From Tridacna crocea (taxonomy: Eukaryota; Mollusca; Bivalvia; Cardiida; Cardiidae): 64,000 bases of DNA. The position numbers and the translations under genes are program-made. Shown here piece by piece: positions 21,461 to 32,379 of the stretch; positions within the stretch are counted from its first letter, which is position 1; each line of letters opens with the position of its first letter. The notes beneath the pieces were generated by a model that did not search any database, was not told the DNA's origin, and saw only the letters and a program-made list of their open reading frames with translations. The DNA lies in the NCBI GenBank assembly GCA_943736015.1, contig OX031071.1, forward strand, positions 27,419,619 through 27,483,618, given 5' to 3'.

Positions 21461-21675
21461 TTAACTCTTCACCAAACAACAAAATTTTAGACTGGTCACT
21501 TGCAGATGACAAAATAATCATAACTCAAAAATTGAAATTTGTTTTTGACTGTATAACAAACATTGTGGGAAAAGGAGAAAATGGTGTTTACCAGCATTTT
21601 CTGCTTTTCCCATAACATTTTCAAAAGGCTTCTATTTCAGGGTCGTTAAAACCAGGGATTGCTTGGTAAAGGGTT
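21461..21675. mobile_element. Palindromic MITE, well-preserved copy
   Basis: It runs from TTAACTCTTCACCAAACAAC to GGTAAAGGGTTAG, with the central palindrome GTGGGAAAAGGAGAAAATG. A second, degenerate copy follows to ~21875. Confidence 0.8.
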
Positions 21676-21889
21676 AGCAATATGAGAGAAAAAGCTTTTG
21701 GGAACATGGTCAAAGTGGAAAATATGCTGGTAGCCACCTTGTTATTCTTTTTGCTGTGTTTTTCACCCTATGAAAGACAACCCCATAACTTGATCAGTCA
21801 AATTTGATTTGTCATCTGCAAATGCATTCAATATAGACAAGTCCCGAAATGTTGGAAAGGATAAATAATATCAATTGTCGGAAACCCTT

Positions 21890-23830
21890 TTTTGTAATGG
21901 TACTGGCATACTAAAATTTCTGAATCTTGTTTACACGATAAAGTCTGCATTTTTTGTCAGATTTTCGTGAAACTTGCACAGTATGTTTATCTCATCAAAA
22001 ACTTTAAATCTATTGATTTTGAAAAAAATCCAACAAACGTTATGGGAAAAGTAGCCATTTAAATTTGAACATTTCCAATTCTTGTTTACGCGAGATAAAA
22101 GCTGCATTTGTTAATTGTCAGAATATTTTTTTTTATTTCCACTCTCTACATAATATACAATGCAAAACATCATACATATATGTTTACTTTAGTAATAATA
22201 AAATATCATAAGTTAATACATAGTAGAGAAAAGTTGAAATAAAATTGAAAGTATAGATCTAGAGGCATTCAGTGCACACATACTTTTGCATTTTTTTTTG
22301 TGATGAAGTTTTTTTTGGGGTCAGATTACGGACTTAAGCATTTTTTTTTTTTTTATTAGCTGGCGACATTTTTATAATTTAAAGGTAGGTATTTAGAATT
22401 TTCACATCACGCCAAATTAAAAAATGTGTATATCATTGAAATTTATATGAAAAAACAATACAAATCATCAATAATTAAGAATGTTAAAATTACAAAAAAA
22501 AAAATTTTTTTATGGTATTCCCTTAAAAGGCTAGGCTACATAGCCTCTTAAGCTTTTTTTAGATTTCGCGCTAAAAATCAATAAAGCATTGTGAGAATGT
22601 CCAGTGACTGGCACGTGACTAATAATGCTTAAATTCCATTACATAACAAACATGTAATAGTTTTTTTCCATAATGTCTTCTTTGGACGGATGTTTGAAAC
22701 TTCGTCTGTGTTTTCCTGTATTTAAATGAGAGAATTGATAATCTAAAAATAGAACGTGTCTCCCTTTGGTGTCAACCTGGTCTGTAATAAATCTCTAATT
22801 TCTCGTGTTATCGGGTGGTTTTCGATTACTGGGGTTTTATGAACACAAATTAAAAGGTTTGGGGAGTATAAGGATGATTTTTTTGCATTTTGTAAAATGT
22901 TCGTCCCAAAATCTGAAGGGCCACCTTTAAACCTTATAGACCCCTTTTAAAAAAAATACTTACATATATATTTGTTTTTTAGGCAAATGTAGATCAGGAT
23001 CAGTCTGCACAAAATGTACAATCTGATCCTTGATCCCCATGGTATTTTTTGTTAAAAGTTTGAATGAAAATAACTTTATTGAAGTAGCACTTAATATGAG
23101 AAATTTAGTCAGAATTTTCGTGAAACTCACACAATTTCTTATTCTCATCAATAGCTTCAACCCTATTGATTTTGAAAAAAATCCAAAACAATATCGGAAA
23201 AGTAGCCATTTCAAGTTGAAAATTCCAATTTTTGTGTACATGATATATTGTCAGATTTTCCTGAAACTCATACTTTATGTATATCTCATCAGTAGCTTGA
23301 ATCCTATTGATTTTGAAAAACATCTGGTAAACAGTATGGGAAAAGTAGCCATTTCAAGTTGAAAATTTTAAATTCTTATTCACATATTAAAGTCTGCATT
23401 TGTAATCAGATTTTTATGAAACTCACACAGTTGCTTTGTCTCATCAACAGCTTTAATCCTATTTATTTGAAAAAGATCCAACAAACAACATGGGAAAAGT
23501 AGTCAATTTTATTTCAAAATTTCCATTTCTTGTTTACATGATTAGGTGAGCATTTTTGGTTGGATTTTCATGGATTTTGCACAGTTTCTTTGTATCATAA
23601 ACAGCTTGAACCCTATGTATTTAAGAAAAAAGAAAAATCCCACAATCAGTTTGGGAACAGTAGCCATTCAAAGTTGAAAGTTTTCTATTCTTGATTAGGC
23701 AATGAATTTCACAGTGTTGATTCAGTTATTTTGAAAGTTGCAAAGATTCATCAAGGGATTGCAAATCTAGTAAACTGTTCAGGAAAAGTAGCCATTTGAT
23801 GACTTAACTAGTATCATTTTCTGATCAGCA
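21890..23830. repeat. ~140-160-bp tandem repeat interrupted by another element
   Basis: Units containing TCAGATTTTCGTGAAACT, then CTATTGATTTTGAAAAA and GGGAAAAGTAGCCATTT recur at about 21950, 23105, 23250, 23400, 23540 and 23690. The stretch ~22115-23060 is foreign, and includes the 22378-22932 element and a GATCAGTCTGC hairpin relic at 22985-23040. Confidence 0.7.
22378..22932. mobile_element. TTTAAAGGT-ended element, short copy
   Basis: It begins TTTAAAGGTAGGTATTTAGA and ends GGGCCACCTTTAAA, giving short inverted ends. It matches both ends of 58493-59738 (shared ATGGTATTCCCTT, TAGATTTCGCGC and CGATTACTGGGGTTTTAT) but lacks ~700 bp of that copy's interior. Confidence 0.7.
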
Positions 23831-23978
23831 AAATCCACACTATCAGTCAAATTTCTTTGAAATTTACTAGGGTTGCATGATACAAGGTATAATGAAATTT
23901 TGAGAACATTTAGATTTAAGGAATTTCACTTCAGTTTTTTCACTGTATCTTCAATTCACGATGCCTACATATGCTGTC

Positions 23979-24212
23979 TTAACCCTTTACCAAACAATCC
24001 CTGGTTTTTATGACCCTGAGATAGAAGCCTTTTGAAAACATTGTGGGAAAGGGAGAAAATGCTGGTAACCAGCATTTTCTCCTTTTCCCACAGTGTTTTC
24101 TACCCTGCTGGAAACAAATTTCAATTTTTGGGTTACTTTTATTTTGACGTCTGCAACTGCTTTCAATTTGGACCAGTCTAGAATTTTGTGGTTTGGTAAG
24201 GTGAAGGGTTAA
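23979..24212. mobile_element. Palindromic MITE, well-preserved copy
   Basis: TTAACCCTTTACCAAACAAT at the left; the right end GGTAAGGTGAAGGGTTAA shows a small insertion. The central palindrome is nearly perfect. Confidence 0.85.
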
Positions 24213-24378
24213 TGGATTCTAGCCTAATTGCAAGAAAACATTTCTGTGTTTTTTTTGCTTTTATTTCTTTTTGGATCATGAATTCATAATGTATGCTAGC
24301 ATAAAGGTAAAATTTCTGCCAGGAGAGCAATTTCAGGCCCTTCAGGGCCTTCTAGTTTCAAAAGCCCACATGAGGATG

Positions 24379-24607
24379 TTAACTCATTACCACACGAGAA
24401 AAATTTAGACTGGTACAAATTGAAAGCATTTGTAGACGACAAAATAAAGGTGACTGAAAAATTGAAATTTGTTCTGGGAAGGGTAGAAAACACTGTGGGA
24501 AAAGGAGAAAATGCTGGTTACCAGCATTTTCTCCTTTTCCCACAGTGTTTTCTAAAGGCTTCATACTCAGGGGCGTCAAAAGTAGGGATTGTGTGGTAAT
24601 GGGTTAA
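24379..24607. mobile_element. Palindromic MITE with perfect 33-bp core arms
   Basis: TTAA to TTAA. The core, 24486-24552, is a perfect inverted repeat with 33-bp arms around a single T (GAAAACACTGTGGGAAAAGG at the left, complement at the right). It lies 130 bp before the exon at 24739. Confidence 0.9.
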
Positions 24608-24738
24608 AACATCAGAACATTTAGTAAAACATGAACGGAGGTCTTTAACCCTTAAAATTGGTATCAATCATTATGAAAAATAAACATTGTATTCAGACAT
24701 CAATTTCTTGCCTGCATGTAGTTTTGTATTCTAAACAG

Positions 24739-24830
24739 AATGTAGACCTAGGACTACATGTACTGACGACACAAATTTGGGATACAGAGCTACGAGATTG
24801 GCAGGAAATGACAAAATTTATGTTGGAGAG
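24739..24830 (+). CDS. Exon: first half of CCP/sushi-like domain, copy 2
   Basis: This exon is 92 nt, phase 1 to phase 0, with acceptor TTCTAAACAG and donor GTAAGT. It reads ECRPRTTCTDDTNLGYR then ATRLAGNDKIYVGE. Length and phases match the exon at 8833-8924. The residues between the second cysteine and the terminal GE have diverged substantially, so the duplication is not recent. Confidence 0.85.
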
Positions 24831-24994
24831 GTAAGTAAAAGAATTTTTAGCTACAATAACATTTTTGTAGAAACTGTTTCTTACCTTACCATGGACAAAA
24901 ATCATCATTTGAGATATAATACACATTTAATTTGTAATGTGCAAATGCTTACAACTTGGTCCTGTCTAAAATTTTGTGTAGAGTTAAATGTAGC

Positions 24995-26498
24995 TTAACT
25001 CTGTACCAAACAACAAAATTTCAGACTTGTCCAAATTGAAAGCACTAAGTCTTGCAGACGACAAAATAAAGACAAGTCAAAACTTGGAATTTGTCTGTAG
25101 CAGGGTAGAAAACATTGTGGGAAAAGGAGAAAATGCTGGTTACCCACATTTCTCCTTTTTATACGCCCGTCGTAGACGGGACGTATTATGGGATCACCCG
25201 TGGCGGGCGGGCGGGCGGGCGTCCGGGCGGGCGGGCGTCCGGGCGGGCGGGCGGCGTCCAGTTCTTTGTCCGGAGCATATCTCCAAAACTATTCTAGCTA
25301 GGGTTACGAAATTTCATGGGTGGATAGATCTCATCGAGGGGGAGTGCAGTGCACAGGAACTATAACTCTTGCTCGCTTAATTTTTGAGTTATTGCCCTTT
25401 GTCGTTTTTCATATTTGAATTTTGTCCGGAGCATATCTCCAAAACTATACTAGCTAGGGTTACGAAATGTCATGGGTGGATAGATCTCATCGAGGGGGAG
25501 TGCAGTGCACAGGAACCATAACTCTTGCTCGCTTAATTTTTGAGTTATTGCCCTTTGTCGTTTTTCATACTTGAATTTTGTCCGGAGCATATCTCCAAAA
25601 CTATACTAGCTAGGGTTATGAAATTTCATGGATGGATAGATCTCATCGAGGGGGAGTGCAGTGCACAGGAACCATAACTCTTGCTCGCTTTATTTTTGAG
25701 TTATTGCCCTTTGCCGTTTTTCATAGTTGAATTTTGTCCGGTGAATATCTCCACAACTATACTAGCTAGGGTTATGAAATTTCATGGCTGGATAGATCTC
25801 ATCAAGGGGGAGTGCAGTGCTCAGGAATCATAACTCTTGCTTGCTTAATTTTTGAGTTATTGCCCTTTGTCTTTTTTCATACCTGAATTTTGTCCGGAGC
25901 ATATCTCCAAAACTATACTAGCTAGGGTTATGAAATTTCATGGGTGGATAGATCTCATCAAGGGGAAGTGCAGTGCTCAGGAACCATAACTCTTGCTTGC
26001 TTAATTTTTGAGTTATTGCCCTTTGTTGTTTTTCATACCTGAATTTTGTCTGGAGCATATCTCCAAAACTATACTACCTAGGGTTATGAAATTTCATGGG
26101 TGGATAGATCTCATCAAGGGGGAGTGCAGTGCACAGGAATGATAACTCTTGCTCGCTTAATTTTTGAGTTATTGCCCTTTGCCGTTTTTCATAGTTGAAT
26201 TTTGTCCGGTGAATATCTCCAAAACGATACTACCTAGGGTTATGAAATTTCTTGAGTGGATAGATCTCATCAAGGGAGAGTGCAGTGCACAGGAATGATA
26301 ACTCTTGCTTGCTTAATTTTTGAGTTATTGCCCTTTGTTGTTTTTCATGCTTGAATTTTGTCCGGTGCATGCCCCAGCTTTACAACTTGGAGTAAGACGG
26401 GCGTATCTTGCGACAATTTGCCGCTCTTGTTCCACAATGTTTTCTAAAGGCTTCTATCTCAGGTCGTAAAAACCAGGGATTGCTTGGGAAAGGGTTAA
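24995..26498. mobile_element. Palindromic MITE split by a satellite-carrying element
   Basis: MITE halves 24995-25160 and 26432-26498 are separated exactly within the hairpin: the left half stops after TTTCTCCTTTT and the right half resumes CCACAATGTTTTC. No target duplication longer than T is seen. Confidence 0.85.
25161..26431. mobile_element. Satellite-carrying element with ATACGCCCGTC start and GCTCTTGTT end
   Basis: It begins ATACGCCCGTCGTAGACGGG and a GC-rich GGGCGGGCGTCC stretch (25196-25260). About seven units of ~156 bp follow, each starting TTTTGTCCGGAGCATATCTC-like, at 25262, 25420, 25576, 25732, 25888, 26044 and 26201, with a partial unit at 26356. It ends GACGGGCGTATCTTGCGACA, then CCGCTCTTGTT. 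The GACGGGCGTAT near the right end is complementary to the left end. The host MITE makes the boundaries precise. Confidence 0.8.
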
Positions 26499-26522
26499 AT
26501 GATCTGATCTGATTACAAAAGG

Positions 26523-27541
26523 TGTAGGACAAAACCCCCCTAGGACAAAACCCCCCTGGACAAAACCCCCCTAGGACAAAACCCCCCTAGGATAAAACCC
26601 GGCTAGGACAAAACCCCCATCACATATAAAAAGCATATAAACAGCTCATATTTTTTCATGCTTTCCAAGTTTTGCCTTTTTACTTTATTTCTTAAACAGG
26701 TTTAGACAAAATGGAATAAAATTTCAGTGTACTTGCAATAGGAAAACTGAACTTTTAACTTGGTATTTGGGTGGTCAGAGGACAAAATTTTGTAACACCA
26801 AATATTGAAAGTAGTTGCATAAGAAACTAGAAAGTGGATGAGATTTGAAAAAGTACATAGTGTTGGATAGAAATCAGTGTGGGAAAAGAAGAAATTGCTG
26901 CTTATGACAAGCATTTTTTTTCTTTTCTCATACCACTTTCCAAAAGGGGGTCAACAATATGCATGGCTAGTGACGTGGAAAAGAAAACACACCGAATTGG
27001 TCTAATTAAAAAATTTTATAATACGCAAATGAAGCTCATCAAACAACACCATGAATTTCAGTAGTAAAATACCATGTAACCATATAATGTATTAGAGCCT
27101 GTGCGTGGCGTTTCCAATTGTTATACATATGCGTAAAAGTGAAGACTCAGATCAGCCTGGGCATCCGCAGTCTGACCAAAGTCATCACTATGCGCTATGT
27201 AGATAGGTAGTGACTCAAAGTCTTTTGAGACGATCACAAAATATTCTAAAAGCACAGTCATAAAGAAAAAAAAATTTAAAGAAAAAAAAAAATTAAAAAC
27301 ACATTTCTGGTCATAAAGAAAAAAAAACATTTTTAAAAACACATTTTTGGTCATAAACACAATTTTAAGAAAAAAAACTTAAAAAATCAATTTAACTTAT
27401 ACGAATTAATTATTTTCTACAAACAGGGGGGTTTTGTCCACTTTTCACTTAAGGGTGTGGGGGGTTTTGTCCATGGGGGTTTTGTCCAGGGGGGTTTTGT
27501 CCTAGGGGGGTTTTGTCCTAGGGTTTTTTTGTCCGTACCCC
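26523..27541. mobile_element. Foldback-like element with inverted arrays of a 16-bp repeat
   Basis: The left end is a short array of GGACAAAACCCCCCTA-type units (26525-26615). The right end is the complementary array, TAGGGGGGTTTTGTCC (27425-27535). The element is flanked by a 12-bp direct repeat, GATTACAAAAGG, at 26511-26522 and 27542-27553. The ~0.8-kb interior has a degenerate MITE hairpin (~26860-26945) and A-rich repeats (27255-27400), with no coding frame. Confidence 0.8.
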
Positions 27542-27764
27542 GATTACAAAAGGCTATAAAACATTGTAGATGAAAGGAGATAAAGGGTGGTTATCAGCTT
27601 TGTCTTTATTTTACCCAAAGTGTTGTCAAAACTTGCGGTTGAGAAATAAAGGGCTAAACATGGCTAAAAGAGGATGATTTGTTGCAAAAAAGGAGAAATA
27701 CATGCTGGTTACATGCAGCCACTTTCAAAATTATTACAGCTATATCCTGGTTACATGATGAACC

Positions 27765-27847
27765 CTTAACCTCACAATCCCAACTTTTAACAACCCTGAG
27801 GAAGAAAGCCTTTATAAAAATTGTAGGAAGAGGAGAAAATGCTGCCA
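27765..27847. repeat. MITE left half truncated by a satellite element
   Basis: CCCTTAACCTCACAATCCC to GGAGAAAATGCTGCC is the left half of the common MITE. It stops in the palindrome where the next element begins. Confidence 0.65.
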
Positions 27848-29191
27848 TTTTGAAAATCTTCTTCTCTGAAACTAGAAGGTGTAGAGCTTTGATATTTGGT
27901 ATGAGGCATCTCCTAATGGACTTCTACCAAGTTTGTTCAAATTATGCCCCTAGGGTCAAAACTGGCCCCATCCCGTGGGAAAACAAGTCTGAGCATAGGA
28001 ACAAAGAAGGAAAACTTTAAAAATCTTCTCCTCTGAAACTTGAAGACATAGAGCTTTGATATTTGGTATGTGGCATCTCCTACTGGACCTCTACCAAGTT
28101 TGTTCAAATTATACCCCTGGGGTCAAAACTGGCCACACCCTGGGTGTCACAAGTTCAAGCAAATGAACAAACAAGGAAAACTTTTCCTCAGAAACTGGAA
28201 AGTGTAGAGTGTTGGTATTTCTTCTGTTGCATTTCCTAGTGGACCTCTACCTAGTTTGTTCAAATGATGCCCCTGGGGTTAAAAGTGGCCCCACCCCGGG
28301 GGTCACTAGTTTGAGCATAGGAACAAAGAAAAAAACTTTAAAATTCTTCTCCTCTGAAACTAGATGGTGTAGAGCTTTGATATTTGGTATGTGGCATCTC
28401 CTAGTGGACCTCTACCAAGTTTGTCTAGATCATGCCGATGGGGTCAAAACTGGGGTCACAAGTTCGAACATAGGAACAAAGATAGAAAATTTTAAAATTC
28501 TTATTTTCTAAAACTAGAAGGCATAGAGCTATGATATTTGGTATGTTGCATCTCCTAGTGGGCCTCTACCAAGTTTGTTCATATTTTGCCCTTGGGGTCA
28601 AAACTGGCCCTGCCACGGGGGTCACAGGTTTGAACATAGCAACAAAGAAGGAAAACTTAAGGGTGTAGAGCCTTGATATTTTGTATGCAGAATCTTCTAG
28701 CGGACCTCTACCAAGTTTGGTCATATGATGTTCCTAGCATCAGAACTGGCCCTGCCCTGGAGGTCACAGGTTGGAACATAGGAACAAAGAAGGAAAATTT
28801 TAAATTTCTTTTTCACTTAAACGGGAAGGTGTAGAGCTTTGATATTTGGTATGTAGCATCTTTGAGTAGACCTCTACCAAGTTTGTTCCAAGGATGCTTC
28901 TTTGGTTATAATTGGCCCAGCCCCGGGGACCACAAGGACAAAGAAGAAAAATCTAAGATTCTTCTTTGAAACTGGAAGGTTTAGAGCTTTGATATTTGAT
29001 TGCCCTATGTCTGGCATCTGTCGTCCGTCAACAATTTCTTTAAACATCTTCTCCTAACCCACTGGGCCAATCTTGATGATACTTGGCAGGGATGTTCCTT
29101 GGGTGAAGCTTTACCAAAGTTGTTCAAAAAATTGAATTTCACTCATAAGCTATAGTCTAAGGGAGTATTGCAGGCCAATGGCCCTCTTGTT
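27848..29191. mobile_element. Satellite-carrying element with CTCTTGTT end, ~170-bp units
   Basis: About six to seven units with CTTCTCTGAAACTAGAAGG, GAGCTTTGATATTTGGTATG and GGTCAAAACTGGCCCC are followed by a TGTCGTCCGTCAACAATTTC module. It ends GGCCAATGGCCCTCTTGTTT. The same satellite and end modules form the element at 48809-51287. Confidence 0.75.
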
Positions 29192-30010
29192 TTTATCTGT
29201 GTGTTTTTCAATTTGATCCTCTGTCATGGAAAATGGGGGTTTGTTGTAAAATACCATGCAAAAAGGGCGCTTAATGCAAAATTGGAATTTCTACTAATAT
29301 CTCGTTGAGTTTTTGTCATGAAACTTCATGGTTGTATTCTGTGTTAAAAGTTTCAACATGTGCCCTTGTTATTTTATATCTATTAGTTTTTCAGTTTGAC
29401 ATATGTCATGGAAAAAGGGGGTTTCTTGCCAAATTCCTATTTTTACTAATGTCTCAGTTGGTCAAAATTTCATGATACATAATGCATGGTTATATTGTTA
29501 TGCTCTCCAAAACATTTTGGGGGGGCATATCTGAATTCCTTGGAACAATTCATGAAAACCTCTTTCCCTGTTTCTCAATTTGAGGCTGCATCACGGAAAA
29601 CGGGGACTTCATGTAAAAAAATAGTTTTTCACTAATATCTCCTACATCAGTGCTCAAAACTTTGTGAAATTTGAGATCTGAACTTATTTGAACACTGCCC
29701 AGATACCTCTTTCTGAATTTTTCAATTACAGGCTTCGTTGTGGAAAAAGGGGGCTTCATGTATTTTTTTTTCCCTCTAATATCTCCTACATATTAATTAA
29801 GTTCTCAAAGATTCATAAAATTTCAAATCTGAACTCGTTGAAACATTGCCAAGATACTTCTTACCCAGTTTCTCAATTTCAGGTTGCATCACAGAAAAAG
29901 GGAGCTTCATGTAAAAAATTATTTTATGTAATATCTACTACATTACTGCTAAAAATTTCTTGAAATTTCGAATTAATTCATTATTCAAAAATGCCACGAA
30001 CCACACACCC
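29192..30010. repeat. ~150-bp tandem repeat, about five divergent units
   Basis: Units share TTTCTCAATTTCAGGTTGCA-like, CATGGAAAAAGGGGGTTTC-like and CTAATATCTCCTACAT stretches, spaced 140-180 bp. Divergence is high. Between 30010 and the exon at 30239 nothing is recognisable. Confidence 0.65.
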
Positions 30011-30238
30011 TTTGTATATATTCCAATGATGGGAAAAGGGTGCTTAGTGGGCTTATTGTCCACTACAAAATTGTTTTGGCTATCTGTAAGATAGTAATTG
30101 CCTTTTCACTTCAATTTTGGGGGCATGAACAGGTCCTTTTAGGATAACAGAAGTGAATTTATATTAATTTCTTACATTTTATGACAAGCACTTGTTTGGG
30201 GAGCTTAATCTGTCTCTGATGACTCTTGTTTTTGACAG

Positions 30239-30344
30239 CACATTGTGTATAAGTGCACAGATGGCTATTTCACAGGAAGAGGGGATTCAGTAAGAGCTTG
30301 TTTACCTTCTGGGAAGTTGACTGGTTCTCCACTGATATGTCTGC
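30239..30344 (+). CDS. Exon: second half of CCP/sushi-like domain, copy 2
   Basis: This exon is 106 nt, phase 0 to phase 1, with acceptor TTTTTGACAG and donor GTATGT. It reads HIVYKCTDGYFTGRGDS then VRACLPSGKLTGSPLICL. It is the closest match to the exon at 1895 (C-x-D-G-Y, LPSG-x-LTG-x-PL-x-C). The last CCP unit of the protein; the next exon begins the C-terminal domain. A palindromic MITE begins about 30 bp after the donor. Confidence 0.87.
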
Positions 30345-30371
30345 GTATGTATTTTCCTGTATCAACTGTTA

Positions 30372-30608
30372 CATATAACTCTTTTACCACAAAATCAAAT
30401 AATGGACTTGTCCAAATTGAAAGCATTTGCAGATGATAAAATACGTGTAAATGTGAATCAAAAACTGAAAATTGATTTGGAAGGGTAGAAAACATTGTGG
30501 AACAAGGAGAAAATGCTGGTTACCAGCATTTTTTTCTTTTCCCACAATATTTTCAAAGGTTTTCTTTCTCAGGGCGTCAAAAGTTGGGATTGTGTGGTAA
30601 AGAGTTAA
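30372..30608. mobile_element. Palindromic MITE, well-preserved copy
   Basis: It runs from TAACTCTTTTACCACAAAAT to GGTAAAGAGTTAA, with the central palindrome GGAGAAAATGCTGG and its complement. It begins ~30 bp after an exon donor. A degenerate partial copy follows to ~30780. Confidence 0.8.
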
Positions 30609-30913
30609 CACTTTACCACACAACCCTAAATTTCAACAAACTCAATGAAAAAGACTAAAGAAAACATGTTTTGTACTCTTTCGAGACAATGCCAACATTT
30701 CATGTACCTGTTATTTCTAGCTGTCTGCAAATACTTTGAATTTTGACTAGATTTAGATGTTGTCATTTAGTAGAGAGTTCCCCTTACTTAACACCCGGAG
30801 ATAAAGGGCTTTCTTGAACATCATGTAATGGCCCCAGTCCTCTGTCCTTCCATCTGTCCATCTGTCTGTCTTGTCCGTATGCACATATATTTTGCTATAA
30901 TATTTGCAAAGGT

Positions 30914-31140
30914 TAACTCTTTAACATACAACAAAATTTTAGACTGGTCCAAATTGAAAGCAGTTGCAAACAACAAAATAAATGTAACTCAAAAATTGAA
31001 AAATTGTTTCCAGCAGGGTAGAAAACATTGTGGGAAATGTAGAAAATGCTGGTTACCAGTATTTTCTCCTGTTCCCCATAATGCTTTCAAAAGCTTTCTC
31101 CTTCAGGGGTGTAAAAAGTCGCCATTTATGTGGTAAAGGC
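30914..31140. mobile_element. Palindromic MITE copy
   Basis: TTAACTCTTTAACATACAAC at the left, a diverged right end (GTGGTAAAGGC). The palindrome core is retained. Confidence 0.7.
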
Positions 31141-31279
31141 TCTATTGGGTTATGTGCAGCAGAAGTGTTTTAGAAACCAGTCAATCCATGTTCTAACCCT
31201 GCTCATGGAAATATCTGAAAAGAAGAGAATTTTTGGTGTATTCACTATTCAGCACTTTTTTTTTTCCTGTTATGTTTTT

Positions 31280-31509
31280 AGCTCACCTTTAGCATGAAGT
31301 GCTAAAGGTAAGCTATTGTGATCCCCCTGTGTCCGGCGTCTGTCGTCAGTAATTTCTTTAAACATCTTCCTCTCCTTAACCACCAATCTTCATGAAACTT
31401 GGCAGGAATGTTCCTTGGGTAAAGTTCTACCAAAATTGTTCAAAAAACTGAATTTCTCTCATAAGCTATAGTCTAAGGTGAGCATTCCAGGGTCAATGGC
31501 CCTCTTGTT
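31280..31509. mobile_element. Short AGCTCACC...CTCTTGTTA element without satellites
   Basis: It begins TAGCTCACCTTTAGCATGAA with an inner hairpin (AGCTCACCTTTAGC / GCTAAAGGTAAGCT) and ends GGTGAGCATTCCAGGG, then CAATGGCCCTCTTGTTA. It shows the minimal ends of the satellite-carrying family. Confidence 0.75.
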
Positions 31510-31640
31510 ACAGTTTTTCTTGCTTGTCCAGAATGGAACTTCGAAGTCAAATTGCAACAATTTGCTGATCTTTTTTCATTATCATTTGGCCTTAAACCTT
31601 AATATTTGGTAATTATCTTTATTTTATACCTTTACTGCAT
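31510..31640. repeat. Fragment of the 3421-5232-type element up to an exon acceptor
   Basis: The sequence from CAGTTTTTCTTGCTTGTCCA to CCTTTACTGCAT matches ~5058-5188 at about 93% by eye. It ends 6 bp before the coding exon at 31647. Confidence 0.8.
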
Positions 31641-31646
31641 TTACAG

Positions 31647-31854
31647 ATAAAGATGTAACACAGAATGTTGATCTATTTACTGACAAGGAAATATACAAAC
31701 GTCGTGAACATGGGACAGCTGACCACAGTGTTGTAGCTAATGTTACAGATATGAGGTTTACAGTATCGGGAAACATTACTTCATGGAGCTACTTCAGCAA
31801 CTATGGCAGTGACATAGCATTCCAAATTTGGAGGTTCTATGACATTGAATCAAA
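31647..31854 (+). CDS. Exon: C-terminal domain, part 1
   Basis: This exon is 208 nt, phase 1 to phase 2, with acceptor CATTTACAG and donor GTAATT. It begins HKDVTQNVDLFTDKEIYKRR and contains MRFTVSGNITSWSYFSNYG then SDIAFQIWRFYDIESK. The alternating hydrophobic pattern (F-x-V-x-G-x-I-x-x-W) and the Q-I-W-R strand suggest a beta-sandwich. NIT and NVT are possible N-glycosylation sites. It has no cysteine. The upstream intron end is derived from a repeat (see findings). I know similar sequences only as an unnamed domain of invertebrate secreted proteins, so no function is given. Confidence 0.82.
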
Positions 31855-31899
31855 GTAATTTCATACATTTGTCTATGATATATGTTTAACTCTTTATTT

Positions 31900-32352
31900 C
31901 ACGCTTTCTGGTTGGATATCGAGAAATAGTGCTCAGTGAAAATATTTTCTGATCTTACACTGGTACCAGCTGTGAAAATACCAATTTTCATGTTCTTGTT
32001 GCCTAGGTTAATTACGCATGCCTCACAACCAGATGGGAAATATGACGTCATATACATTTCTCGTACTTGACATAATATTGTAATGTGTTGCTATGCGGAT
32101 GGGGGTATACCACAGGGAATAATGGAAAAGAACTCACAGTACTGAATTTTGATAAAGCTCCTCCCAGAAAGGGTTTAAAATATGAAATAATTTGAATATT
32201 TGTTTTTTTCAGTGAAAGATTGAAATTTATTTCATCAAGTGAACACCATCGGTAATATTTTCACTCGTGGCTGCACCACACATGAAAATATTACCGATGG
32301 TGTCCACTTGATGAAATAAATTTCGATCTTTTACCGAAAAATAAAAAAGAAT
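31900..32352. repeat. ~480-bp dispersed repeat with long hairpin, copy 2
   Basis: Second copy of the repeat at 7465-7918, same orientation. It shares TTGTTGCCTAGGTTAATT and the ACTCGTGGCTGCACCAC loop. It lies in the intron between the two larger C-terminal-domain exons. Confidence 0.75.
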
Positions 32353-32379
32353 ATCCTCAATTCACCATATGATCCTGAG

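Noticed and set aside
25027-25365. Arg/Gly-rich 112-codon ORF
   Set aside because: Spans a MITE junction and the GC-rich start of a satellite-carrying element; composition artefact.
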